A DNA stretch of 64,000 bases from Novosphingobium sp. B 225 (lineage in GTDB: Bacteria > Pseudomonadota > Alphaproteobacteria > Sphingomonadales > Sphingomonadaceae), in assembly GCF_002198665.1 (NCBI RefSeq), contig NZ_MWLM01000003.1:86914-150913 (forward strand), written 5' to 3'. Positions 41,301-49,176 of this stretch are shown one piece after another (the stretch's first letter is position 1; every line of letters begins with the position of its first letter). Below the pieces are notes generated by a model. The model searched no databases and was not told where the DNA came from. It saw only the letters and a program-made list of their open reading frames with translations. The position numbers and the translations under genes were made by a program.

Positions 41301-42596
41301 CTCGGTCTGTGCCTCCGAAAGCAGGCCATCTGCGATGAGGTTTGAGGGAAGCTGAGGAACAGCCGCTGGCAACGGTGCAGTGATTGAGCCCATGGCGATG
41401 GACTCCACCAGCGGGGTCGGATGGTCCCGCGCACCTTCGATCGCGATCCGACTGGGCCGGTAAGGCAAGTAATGCCCAACCTGCTGCGCGATTGGTGCTG
41501 GTGCCTCAAGCGGCTGGTAGGCAACCGACTGGATAGCAGGCTCCGTCACTGAGGAACGAACAGGGAGCGGGATTGGCTTTCGGCCTGGGGCGACCAGGCG
41601 CAGCGGAACAATCGCCTTCGCGGCGATCACTGGTTCATCGGCTGCTGGTATTCGACTGGGCAGACGATCGATCAGCAAGCAGAGCTCGGCAAAAGTCACC
41701 GACCTGGCGATAACGGGCATGTCACCACCATCGACCTTGTCCAGGACCAGGAGGCGCGTGGTGATCGAGGTCCCTTGCTTGATGAACCCGCGCTCGATTT
41801 CCGCATTGAGACGCAGCGTGACCGGGCCGGCAATGCCATTGAGGAAGCGCGGCAGATCGAACCATTCGGGCATCACCGCGACAAGCCGTCCACCCGGGAG
41901 CAAACGCTTCCAGGCCGAACGCAAATGCCGCGCTCCGGTGCGCCCATCATGGCCGCGCTCGATCCCGTGCGAATAGGGCGGGTTCATCAGCACCACACTT
42001 GGCGCAAGCTGGGCTCCGAGCAATTCGTCGATCAGTTCGCCATCAAAGTCCGTCACCGGTGCTGCCGGGAACAAGGCCCCCAGGCATTCGCGGCGCAGCG
42101 GTGAAATCTCGTTGAGCGCGAGCCGGGTGCCAGCCTTTGCGGCCCAGACCGCGAGCATGCCCGTGCCCGCCGACGGTTCGAGCACAAGTTCGCCCGGAAC
42201 GAGGGCGCAGGCCCGCGCAGCCAGCCAGGCAACCCGCGGCGGGGTTGCAAACTGCTGCCATTCGATCTGCTCTTCGCTGCGGCTGGTTTGGCTGAGCACC
42301 AGTGCCTCCAACCGGGTGAAAGCCTGATCGGCGCACTCGGAAGACATCGCAGTGGTCAGGCCCGCCGCGCCTTGCACCTGCAGAACCTGAGCCAACTCGA
42401 GCGCCGCGTGGGCTTCGCGCACCGACCAGCGCCCTTCAGCGTCACTACCCCCGAAGTGTTCGCACAACACAGCGTTGAGGTCGGAGCGCAAGATCGGCTC
42501 GTTCGAACTGAGCTTTGCGGCAAGTACCCGCGCGGCTGACAAGACCAGCGGTTCTGCAGGGTCGGGAAAAGCGAATGCGGGTGAAGTAACAGACAT
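38358..42596 (-). CDS. Strawberry-notch-family helicase with N-terminal DNA adenine methylase domain
   Basis: A 1412-residue protein. The N-terminal part has methyltransferase motif I (EPSAGTGML, 140-148) and catalytic motif IV NPPY (205-208), as in N6-adenine methylases. The helicase part starts at about 420 with RMGYFLGDGTGAGKGR (Walker A, 474-483) and continues with VIVFDEAHAM (581-584 DEAH). The strawberry-notch C-terminal helicase region follows (for example ARRIHFLLEPGWRADAAIQ with GLGRTNRTNQ). Proteins of this type are common on alphaproteobacterial ICEs and plasmids; they are thought to act in DNA protection or remodelling, but the mechanism is unknown. AGGAGG precedes ATG 42596. Confidence 0.88.
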   Translation of the reverse strand: MSVTSPAFAFPDPAEPLVLSAARVLAAKLSSNEPILRSDLNAVLCEHFGGSDAEGRWSVREAHAALELAQVLQVQGAAGLTTAMSSECADQAFTRLEALVLSQTSRSEEQIEWQQFATPPRVAWLAARACALVPGELVLEPSAGTGMLAVWAAKAGTRLALNEISPLRRECLGALFPAAPVTDFDGELIDELLGAQLAPSVVLMNPPYSHGIERGHDGRTGARHLRSAWKRLLPGGRLVAVMPEWFDLPRFLNGIAGPVTLRLNAEIERGFIKQGTSITTRLLVLDKVDGGDMPVIARSVTFAELCLLIDRLPSRIPAADEPVIAAKAIVPLRLVAPGRKPIPLPVRSSVTEPAIQSVAYQPLEAPAPIAQQVGHYLPYRPSRIAIEGARDHPTPLVESIAMGSITAPLPAAVPQLPSNLIADGLLSEAQTETLIYAASAHSRDLAGLFEPEGKGCALKASANGCAYRMGYFLGDGTGAGKGRQVAAVILDRWVRGERRHIWISKNEALLEDARRDWTALGGLPIDVQPLGQWKLGTPITMREGILFVTYPTLRSGRSDATRLEQILAWAGEHFEGVIVFDEAHAMANAAGGEGSRGKVKGSEQGVAGVRLQNLLPRARVLYASATGASDVNNLAYATRLGLWGPETAFANREAFVADIRSGGIAAMELVARDLKSLGLYTARALSFAGVEYELLEHCLSSDQVAVYDAYAEAWAIIHTNLREALEATRIVDQDSGDTLNSGAKAAALSIFEGTKQRFFAQLLLSMKLPSLLPAIETAISEGNAVVVQLVSTAEAMLKRRLAGITDAERELLDVDLSPREYVIDYLTKSFPVRLMGVFIDENGNPRSEPMTDDTGAPVLCRSALAARDRMIEQLCALPPIAIALDAIIERFGVDAVAEVTGRTRRLIVGRDGRQMLQSRSPRANISETQAFMDGTKQILVFSDAGGTGRSYHADLAARNQARRIHFLLEPGWRADAAIQGLGRTNRTNQASAPLFRPVTTDVRGERRFISTIARRLDSLGALTRGQRQTGGQNLFDPADNLESSYAKEALQRWFGLLFGGKLEAVSLALFEELTGLRIEGPDGLMVDDLPPIQRWLNRVLALPIALQNGIFDEFLGLVEARIDAARQAGTLDLGVETIAVEHFEVLSDTLLRTDELSGATTHLLEIEIARALKPLTLARLDKLYGLSGESQQYLRNCRSDRIGLLVPARSLLTDDGRRISRFELVRPLKCSHLTAEQLDESSWERVDPVQFRRHWQDEVKEAVSSRKRERMHLATGLLLPVWDKLPSDYVRVSRISARDGTSLLGREVPLHCVPKLCQALGLENDQAFSAEHVVNAVLAAGRPIQIKAREALMLKRSLVNGTQRLELAGWSAARLDWYKAHGCFTEIIRYQTRLFVPLVQAVSILSSMIEIV

Positions 42597-42671
42597 CGGA
42601 AACCTCCTGACGAGGCCCAATTCCGTCAAGGGGCCTCAATGGCCCCAAGCCCTCTCTCCTCTCTGCGATGC

Positions 42672-43568
42672 TCAAACCGCCGCACGGATGCGGCTAAGCA
42701 GCACATCATTCCAATCGTCACCCAATCGTTCGGGCGGACGGGAGACAATCCGCCGCTTTTCACAGGCGTAGGCCTCGCGGGCACGCTCTTCAGCGAGCCG
42801 ACCCCCGGCATCATTGTCGACGAACAGGTTCAATTCACGGACTGATTCCGGAATGGTGACGAGGCCGAACCGCTCGTTGCCAAGCGTTGCCCAGCAGGGG
42901 ATACCAAACAATTGCATCGCAGAGAGCGCAGTTTCGACGCCTTCCGCGAGGCCCAGGCGACCACCACGCGGCCAGGCCAGGCGCACAGCGCCCGTCCCCA
43001 AGCTACCGAGCGCGCGTTTCGGTTGTTCGAATGCCGCCAGGCGATCGCTGTCGGAATCGAGGAAGGTCCGGTGAAGCGCCAGCACACCGGCATCATTACG
43101 CACGGCTGATACCAAAGCTGGCAGGAACCGCACCGCGCCCATTGGCCCAAGTGGCATGCGCGGATGGAAGCGAAGGTCGGACGATGCCACCGTGATGCCC
43201 CGGCCAAACAAATAGCGCTCGGCTGGGCTGCCCGCGAGGATAGAAGCCTCGCGCCAGAGCCTCAACGCGTTACGGTCGACAACCTCTTCGCGCGCAACGG
43301 GCGATACTGGTCCGCCCTTCGCGCCAAACAAGTCGGAAAGCCTGACACCGAGTTTAGCCATCCCCTGCATGACCGCTTCATTGCTGCAACCGGCGAAGCA
43401 ATGGACCAGGACTGCGCGCTTGCCGAGCGTGATGCTGAGCGATGGCGTGCGGTCGGAATGAGCCGGACAGCAGCACATGCCGCGCGAGCGCGACCAGGTG
43501 CCGCCCAGTGCTTCGACAATCTTGCGGGCACGATGTTCGAGCGCATTGCGACCTTGAACGTTGGGCAT
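42672..43568 (-). CDS. TOPRIM-domain primase-like protein
   Basis: A 298-residue protein. An N-terminal CHC2-like zinc ribbon is visible (CCCPAHSDRTPSLSI and VLVHCFAGCSNEA), then a linker, and a C-terminal TOPRIM domain with the conserved Glu (GRLGLAEGVETALSA) and acidic pair LFVDNDAGG. This matches element-encoded primases that may prime second-strand synthesis in the recipient. ATG 43568 is chosen because GGAG lies seven bases upstream. It precedes the helicase gene in the same operon and diverges from the lytic transglycosylase across a LexA box. Confidence 0.82.
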   Translation of the reverse strand: MPNVQGRNALEHRARKIVEALGGTWSRSRGMCCCPAHSDRTPSLSITLGKRAVLVHCFAGCSNEAVMQGMAKLGVRLSDLFGAKGGPVSPVAREEVVDRNALRLWREASILAGSPAERYLFGRGITVASSDLRFHPRMPLGPMGAVRFLPALVSAVRNDAGVLALHRTFLDSDSDRLAAFEQPKRALGSLGTGAVRLAWPRGGRLGLAEGVETALSAMQLFGIPCWATLGNERFGLVTIPESVRELNLFVDNDAGGRLAEERAREAYACEKRRIVSRPPERLGDDWNDVLLSRIRAAV

Positions 43569-43648
43569 AGGGCATCTCCATTGTGACATGCCTCCACCCG
43601 CGCAGCCTCCGCTCTGCGCCGCTGACAATGTGTTTTCCTACAACATAT

Positions 43649-43663
43649 GTTCTATATATGTTC
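43649..43663 (+). promoter_or_regulatory. LexA (SOS) box between TOPRIM and lytic transglycosylase genes
   Basis: GTTCTATATATGTTC is a perfect GTTC-N7-GTTC, differing by one base from the box at 683-697. It lies 32 bases before the transglycosylase ATG and 81 bases before the divergent TOPRIM start, so LexA bound here could repress both. Confidence 0.75.
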
Positions 43664-43694
43664 TCTTGCGATTCGACCAGAGCAGGAATTGCAA

Positions 43695-44357
43695 ATGACT
43701 AGAAAAACGACGTTCGCCCTTGCCCTTTCCGCTAGTCTTGGCGTTTCTTGTCCGGCGGTTGCGCAACAGTCCGACCAGCAATTCGCACCGAGCGAAACTG
43801 TCTCGGGCGGAGCTAGGGTTGACGAGAGCCAGGGCGGATTTAACCTGGTAACCCATGGCGTTTGGGAAGCGCCAACGCCTGTTTCCATGTTCCTGACCGA
43901 TCTCCCAAAGAGGCAGGATTCCCCGCCTGTGCCCACAGCTCTTCGAAGGCTGAGTCCTCTCCCTGCCCCGAGCTACCGGCGCGCCGTCTATCTTCCGCAA
44001 GTCTATGCAGCCGAAGCCCAATTCCGGCTTCCGAATGGATTGCTAGATGCGCTGATCTGGACCGAATCCCGCTACAATCCGTTCGCCGTCAGTAGCGCCG
44101 GCGCCGCAGGGCTTGGTCAACTTATGCCTAAGACAGCCCGCGATCTCGGAGTTGCAAATCGATTCGATCCGCGCGCCAACCTATGGGCGTCCGCGCGTTA
44201 CCTCCGCCAGATGCTGAACAAGTTTGGAATGGTGCACCTAGCAGTAGCTGCCTACAATGCGGGGCCGGGCGCTGTGGAACGTGCACGTGGGATCCCACTC
44301 AACGGTGAGACGCCCGCTTACGTGCGCAGCGTGCTCGAGTTTTGGGGGGCGAGGTGA
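43695..44357 (+). CDS. Lytic transglycosylase (VirB1/TrbN-like)
   Basis: A 220-residue exported enzyme: a signal peptide (ends CPAVA before QQSDQQF), a linker, and a C-terminal SLT domain with the catalytic Glu in LIWTESRYNPFAVS, GAAGLGQLMPKTARDLGV, and the final AVAAYNAGPGAVERARG. It would cut peptidoglycan locally so the mating apparatus can pass. ATG 43695 gives the proper signal peptide, with AGGA before it. It is the last backbone gene before the element end and sits behind a LexA box. Confidence 0.85.
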   Translation: MTRKTTFALALSASLGVSCPAVAQQSDQQFAPSETVSGGARVDESQGGFNLVTHGVWEAPTPVSMFLTDLPKRQDSPPVPTALRRLSPLPAPSYRRAVYLPQVYAAEAQFRLPNGLLDALIWTESRYNPFAVSSAGAAGLGQLMPKTARDLGVANRFDPRANLWASARYLRQMLNKFGMVHLAVAAYNAGPGAVERARGIPLNGETPAYVRSVLEFWGAR

Positions 44358-44819
44358 CTGAGTCGGGCGGAAATGGTTAACGCAAGCGCGAGCGTTTGAG
44401 CGGGCTCTTTCACCGCCGCAACCGTGGCCCTACGTTGCGACCGGCCCGAGAGAAATCATGGTTTTAGCTTACTATGAAATCAATTCTGACCAATCATGTC
44501 AGCGCGTGGCTTTAGAAGGCACAAATGCTGGACTTAATCGGCTGCAGGTCGATTGGATCATGCGAGCCTCGTCCTGAACGTCAAAGCCCGAGTCTAACCC
44601 TAATTCGGGTATCGCCCCAAGCCTGTCAGACCGATCAGGGCCGATTCTTCCAGTGTGCTGAATGTCGAGGACCTCATGCCTGAGAAGGCCCATTTGTGCC
44701 ACGATTTGTGCCATGATTTTTCTTGATTGAATCCGAAAATCGAAGTAAGTCTTGGAAATCCGCAGATTTCTGCGGGTCTCAGTTGGTTGTCGGCGGACGG
44801 AACATTCCGTGAACACGGA
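44358..44819. other. Terminal non-coding region of the element
   Basis: The 460 bases between the last backbone gene and the attachment site hold no supported gene. The minus-strand frame at 44499-44882 reads partly through the tRNA remnant and is not real. Confidence 0.5.
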
Positions 44820-44864
44820 TTTTGGTACCGGCATTCGCAGGTTCGAATCCTGCCGCCCCAGCCA
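44820..44864 (+). other. 3' half of tRNA-Gln(TTG): attachment site at the ICE right end
   Basis: These 45 bases contain the anticodon loop TTTTGGT (anticodon TTG), the 3' anticodon strand ACCGG, the T arm GCAGG-TTCGAAT-CCTGC, and the acceptor end CGCCCCA-G-CCA. The expected 5' acceptor TGGGGCG and D arm are absent upstream, so it is not a complete tRNA. A U1-A72 pair with G73 is typical of tRNA-Gln. Such a half-tRNA is what an integrase using the tRNA 3' end leaves at the far end of an element. The intact tRNA should lie at the left end, outside the window, in the same direction. Confidence 0.8.
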
Positions 44865-45152
44865 GATCTTGATTTCAGCCATTTCTGATCAAGCAATCTG
44901 GCGGTGGCCGTCTGTTCATTTATGTGGCGTCAAATGGAAGCACGCTCTGGCGGCTCGCCTTGTGCTGGCCGATGCACACCTGCGCCGCTGGTGATGATCG
45001 CCAACCCGGGAGTTGAGGCCTCGAGCAGAAGTGCTTTGAAGGATTCCGCCCGGCTCTATACGAGCGCCGGATTGGTTACTTCCATCGAATCGCACTCAGC
45101 TTCCGCGTCCGGCAGCTTATACAGAGGCAGATCGTCAGGGTTCTGAATCACA
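44865..45152. other. Chromosomal intergenic region between the att site and rlmJ
   Basis: No gene or recognisable element; presumed chromosomal DNA downstream of the original tRNA-Gln gene and the promoter region of rlmJ. Confidence 0.4.
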
Positions 45153-45983
45153 ATGAATTATCGCCATTCCTACCATGCTGGAAATAGCGCCGATGTCGTG
45201 AAGCACAGCCTGCTGATCGCTCTGGTGCGGTCCTTGCAGCTCAAGCCGGGCGCGCTGACCCTAATTGACACCCATGCCGGCTGCGGGCTGTACGACCTTG
45301 GCGGCGCAGAGGCCCAGCGCACTGGCGAAGCCACGCAGGGTGTGCTGCGAGCCTTGACCGACATGAACCCCTTGCTGAACGACTACCGCGCCGCCGTGCA
45401 GGCAGTGAACGCCAGGGCCGAGCTGCGCCTCTATCCCGGCTCACCGCAGATTCTGGCACAGCTGCTGCGCCCGCAGGATTGTCTGATCCTGAACGAAAAG
45501 CACCCCGAGGACGCCCATTCCCTGCGCGGCGCGATGCGCGGCACCTCTGCGGCCGTGCATGAGCGTGACGCCTACGAACTGTGGCTGGCGCTGCTGCCGC
45601 CCCGCACGCCGCGCGGCGTGGTGGTGGTCGATCCGCCGTACGAGCAAACCGACGAACGCACCCGTATCACCACCACACTCGCCGCTGCCTGCCGCAAGTG
45701 GGCGCATGGCGTGACGGTGATCTGGTATCCGCTGAAAGACCGTGCCACGCACTGGCACTGGAAGAACCAGCTGCGCAAGCTCGGCATCCCGAAATTGCTG
45801 TGCGTGGAGCATTGGTTGTACGATAGTGATCAGCCCGGCATCTATAACGGCGCGGGCCTTTTTATCGTCAACCCGCCTTACGCCTTCACGCAGGGCCTGC
45901 CGCCTCTGCTCGACGCCCTGCGCGCCGCGCTGGCACCCGATGGGCATAGGGGCGAGATCAGTGCAGGTTGGTTGGGCGACTAG
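45153..45983 (+). CDS. rlmJ: 23S rRNA (adenine-2030-N6)-methyltransferase RlmJ
   Basis: A 276-residue enzyme that methylates A2030 of 23S rRNA. The N-terminus MNYRHSYHAGNSADVVKHS is characteristic, followed by motif I-like TLIDTHAGCGLYDL, the motif IV catalytic DPPYEQ (about 158-163) and the C-terminal GAGLFIVNPPY. Length and start agree with the family. It is the first gene to the right of the element and belongs to the chromosome. Confidence 0.95.
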   Translation: MNYRHSYHAGNSADVVKHSLLIALVRSLQLKPGALTLIDTHAGCGLYDLGGAEAQRTGEATQGVLRALTDMNPLLNDYRAAVQAVNARAELRLYPGSPQILAQLLRPQDCLILNEKHPEDAHSLRGAMRGTSAAVHERDAYELWLALLPPRTPRGVVVVDPPYEQTDERTRITTTLAAACRKWAHGVTVIWYPLKDRATHWHWKNQLRKLGIPKLLCVEHWLYDSDQPGIYNGAGLFIVNPPYAFTQGLPPLLDALRAALAPDGHRGEISAGWLGD

Positions 45984-46150
45984 AATTATACCAACCTTCT
46001 CACAAAAGAGAAATTGACGCACCGCATGGATGCGCCATCCCAGCCCTATGCGGGGCTGTTCGCCATTCTGCGCTTTTGACAAACTGCTTATCTTGCATCT
46101 TTGCCCCGGCACGGCTGCCCGCGGCCAAGGTCAGGACACAGGATCAGGAC

Positions 46151-46471
46151 CTAGTTACCATCAGCATCGACCACAAAAACCATCGGCTTTCCCCGCGAAG
46201 CAGGATCCCAGCCGGCGTGTAACGCTGCCTGAATACCCCTGATGACAATCGCGTCACTGATCTGGAGGCGCCCTCGTTGCATTCCTTTCAGCAAGCGTTT
46301 CAGCGGAGGGAATTCCAGCAAAGCTCCGCGCTGGGTGTGCTTGCGCTGCAATGCGATGGTCATGCCTTTCCAGCCTTCAAACTCGCTCCACCGCGGCTCG
46401 CTCCGCAGTTCCCACTCATATTGAAACCCGTCGACGTCGACGATACCGGAAAGCTTGTGGATGTTGGCCAT
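46151..46471 (-). CDS. Hypothetical protein
   Basis: A 106-residue soluble protein (MANIHKLSGIVDVDGFQYEW, then GWKGMTIALQRKHTQRGALL, ending GKPMVFVVDADGN) with no recognised domain. Composition is protein-like and the frame is uninterrupted, but the start has only a weak GGCGG upstream. The neighbours give no functional clue. Confidence 0.55.
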   Translation of the reverse strand: MANIHKLSGIVDVDGFQYEWELRSEPRWSEFEGWKGMTIALQRKHTQRGALLEFPPLKRLLKGMQRGRLQISDAIVIRGIQAALHAGWDPASRGKPMVFVVDADGN

Positions 46472-46651
46472 GCCGCCCTGCCTAGCAGGTCTGCGACTAC
46501 AAACCAGCGGCTGGTTGGCGCTTGGTATGCAACTGAACGCCCGTCTGCTTCGGCGCTCGCCAATTCAATTTTCATCGACTGCTTTTGCGGCGTGAGCGGT
46601 TCCCGGGGTCAGAACCTTTTGAAAGACGCACACTGCAACAACGCGTATCGG

Positions 46652-48397
46652 TTACAACCCGCCGCCAGAGGCGGCAAAAGTCCCTTCGAAAATGACGCCT
46701 TTGACTCGCAGTTCCCTCAACTTTGCGGCACCAACCGTATAGGGATCGCGATCCAGCACGGTGAAATCGGCCTTTTTACCGACGGCGATCGAGCCGATCA
46801 GCGCGTCCATACCGATCACCTGCGCGGCTTCGATGGTGATCGCCCGCAGCGCCTTGTCGAGGGTCAGCCGTTCGTTCGGTGCCTTGACCTTGCCGCCGAT
46901 CGTCACGCGGTTAGCGGCGATCCATGCCAGGTAGAGCGGATCAACCGGGGCCATGTTGAAATCGCTGTGCAGCCCCAGCGGCACGCCTTTGCGCTCCAGC
47001 GAGCCGAGCCGGTTCATATGGGCCGCGCGGTCCGGACCCAGGCCTTCACGTTCGTAAGCATCGCCCAGAACGCGGATGTAATTGGGCTGGGCCGAGACCA
47101 TCAGGCCCATCTTGGCGATCCGCCGGTTCTGCGCTTCGGTTGAATAGCCAAGGTGCTCAAGCGTGATCGTCTGGCCGGGCCTGACCGGGAGCTGCGCGAT
47201 CAGATCGAGCACGACATCGAGCCCTTCATCGCCGTTGACGTGGAGATGCAGGTGAAAACCCGCGGCCCAGAACCGGATGGCCATTTCGCGGCCATGCTCG
47301 GGTTCGGTCAGCCACTTGCCGATATGGCCATCAAGATAGCCCGGCGCGTTCATCCGCATGTTGAGCGCAAAGAACGCCCCATCGAACAGAATCTTGACCC
47401 GCCGGTCGACCCGCACACGGGGCGAGGCATATGTCCTGCTGCAATCGGCCAGCCACTTGTCAAGATCAGCAATCGCGCCCATTTGCGTCGCCATCGGCAT
47501 CAGCATCACGCGCGAGGGATTGCCGCTTTGTTCAAACGCCGCCTTGATCAGGCCGGCTTCCATTTCGAAATTGGCGAAAATGCCGGTGCCCATGTCGGAT
47601 ATGGTGGTCACGCCGCTGGTCAGCATCATCTGCTTGAACGCGACCATTCCGCTTTGAATTTTTTCGGGCGCGAGGATTAGGGGCCGCATCTTGGCCAGCG
47701 CAACATTGGCGGCGGTTTCGGAGAAATGCGCCTTGGCGAAGTTGGCGTGTTCGGGATCGGCCTTGGCTGCAGCAACTGCGGCATCGAACTGCGCCTGGGT
47801 TTCGAAACCCCAGCGCTTCATCGTTGCGGTGTTTACGATGATGTCATGGAAACTGCGCTGCCAGATGATCACCGGTCGGTCGGGGGCGATCTGATCGAGC
47901 ACTGTGCGGTCGAGCGGCCCGTGGAACAGTTCGTGATAGCCCCAGCACAGGAAGATATCGGCCTTTGACGCAGCGAGCATCTCGGTCAGCCGTTGGCGAT
48001 AAGCCGCCTGGGTCTGCGCGCCCGGATAATAGCCCGAGGGCAGCTTCCAGTCATCGGGCGCAAGGTAGGGCATGTTGAGCGCCACGGCCGCCATCACTGG
48101 GTGCACGTGCGGATCGATCAGCCCAGGCATCAGCACGTCACGGGCAAAGCGCCGGTCAACCTCAACGCTGCGGCCGCGCGTCCAGGGCTCCAGTTCGGCC
48201 AGAGAATTGGCAATTCCCAGGATCACGCCATCAGCAACCGCCACGAACCTGGCTGATGGATTCGACGGTTCCATCGTCACGATCCGGCCCGCCTCGAATA
48301 TCTTGACCTTGGCGTAGGACAAATCCGCACCAGAAGCGGCGGCGGCAAACGGCATTGCGGCCAGCATTGCCAAGTGTTCGCGGCGTGAAATGCCCAT
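46652..48397 (-). CDS. Amidohydrolase, YtcJ-like (Amidohydro_3), probably exported
   Basis: A 581-residue metal-dependent hydrolase. The N-terminus MGISRREHLAMLAAMPFAAAA has a twin-arginine-like motif before a hydrophobic stretch, suggesting Tat export. Metal-binding and family features include MPGLIDPHVHPV, LHLHVNGDEGLDVVLD, TLEHLGYS, GLHSDFNMAPVDPL and a C-terminal GSIAVGKKADFTVLDRDP. ATG 48397 has GGAGG five bases upstream. The substrate is unknown; the family acts on cyclic amides and related compounds. It is divergent from a Crp/Fnr regulator 89 bases away, which may control it. Confidence 0.85.
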   Translation of the reverse strand: MGISRREHLAMLAAMPFAAAASGADLSYAKVKIFEAGRIVTMEPSNPSARFVAVADGVILGIANSLAELEPWTRGRSVEVDRRFARDVLMPGLIDPHVHPVMAAVALNMPYLAPDDWKLPSGYYPGAQTQAAYRQRLTEMLAASKADIFLCWGYHELFHGPLDRTVLDQIAPDRPVIIWQRSFHDIIVNTATMKRWGFETQAQFDAAVAAAKADPEHANFAKAHFSETAANVALAKMRPLILAPEKIQSGMVAFKQMMLTSGVTTISDMGTGIFANFEMEAGLIKAAFEQSGNPSRVMLMPMATQMGAIADLDKWLADCSRTYASPRVRVDRRVKILFDGAFFALNMRMNAPGYLDGHIGKWLTEPEHGREMAIRFWAAGFHLHLHVNGDEGLDVVLDLIAQLPVRPGQTITLEHLGYSTEAQNRRIAKMGLMVSAQPNYIRVLGDAYEREGLGPDRAAHMNRLGSLERKGVPLGLHSDFNMAPVDPLYLAWIAANRVTIGGKVKAPNERLTLDKALRAITIEAAQVIGMDALIGSIAVGKKADFTVLDRDPYTVGAAKLRELRVKGVIFEGTFAASGGGL

Positions 48398-48486
48398 CAG
48401 TTCCTCCAGTCTGGTGCTTTGTGCTTCATGGCTATCACTCTTGACCCGATGCAATTATTAAGTCCTTTGGAATTGAGAGTGCGACC

Positions 48487-49149
48487 ATGACAGATCACGG
48501 ATCACCAAATCTGCTGGCGCTGCTGACTGCGCAAGAAGCGGCGCGCCTGAGCGCGCTGTGCCGCCGCCGACACTACCGCGACGGCCAGGTCATTCACGAG
48601 CGCGGCGATCCCGAATTGCGCATGGGGCTGGTCATCAAGGGCTGCGTCAATCTGATGCGACTGAACCGGCAAGGTGAAGTGGCCTTTGCCCTGACCGTAC
48701 ATGCCGGCCAAAATTACGGCGACACAGTAGCGCTTGACCGGTTTGAACGGACCCACCGTGCGGTTGCCGTGGGAAAAACCGAGATCGATTTCCTGTCCGC
48801 AACTGCGCTTCAACATGTCCTGGAAAGCGAACCGGGAATCGTCGCAGCCTTGTACCGCGTGGCAGCGCATCGGCTGATCGCGGCGGTCGATCTGATCGAT
48901 GACATGCGCATGCTCGGGATCGAAGCGCGGCTGGCAAAGCGTTTGCTGGCGATGCTGGATCAATCCAGTCAGCCGGGCCGTATCAACTGCGTGCAAGAGG
49001 AATTGGCCCAGCTGCTTGGCGTGTCAGCCGTGACGATTTCCAAGGGGTTGCGTGTTCTCGAAGGCCAGGCTCTGATCAAGACCGGATATCGGCATTTGCT
49101 GGTTCCAGATGTGGAGCGCCTGAAAGTCTGGCTCGAAACCGAGGATTAG
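48487..49149 (+). CDS. Crp/Fnr-family transcriptional regulator
   Basis: A 220-residue regulator: an N-terminal cyclic-nucleotide-binding-like beta barrel (about 20-130, with HYRDGQVIHERGDPELRM and MGLVIKGCVNLMRL), a dimer helix, and a C-terminal winged helix (CVQEELAQLLGVSAVTISKG, about 160-185). The ligand site lacks an obvious cAMP phosphate-binding Arg-Ser pair and there is no N-terminal cysteine cluster as in Fnr, so the signal is unclear. Its position divergent to the amidohydrolase suggests local control. Confidence 0.87.
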   Translation: MTDHGSPNLLALLTAQEAARLSALCRRRHYRDGQVIHERGDPELRMGLVIKGCVNLMRLNRQGEVAFALTVHAGQNYGDTVALDRFERTHRAVAVGKTEIDFLSATALQHVLESEPGIVAALYRVAAHRLIAAVDLIDDMRMLGIEARLAKRLLAMLDQSSQPGRINCVQEELAQLLGVSAVTISKGLRVLEGQALIKTGYRHLLVPDVERLKVWLETED

Positions 49150-49176
49150 TCACAAGGAACCTGAACACGATGCGAT

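Noticed and set aside
44749..44864. Complete tRNA gene
   Set aside because: Only the 3' half is present; the expected acceptor TGGGGCG and D arm are not found in the 100 bases upstream.
44499..44882. Minus-strand frame encoding GRQDSNLRMPVPKSV
   Set aside because: This peptide comes from reading the tRNA-Gln remnant antisense, a known annotation artefact; there is no ribosome-binding site.
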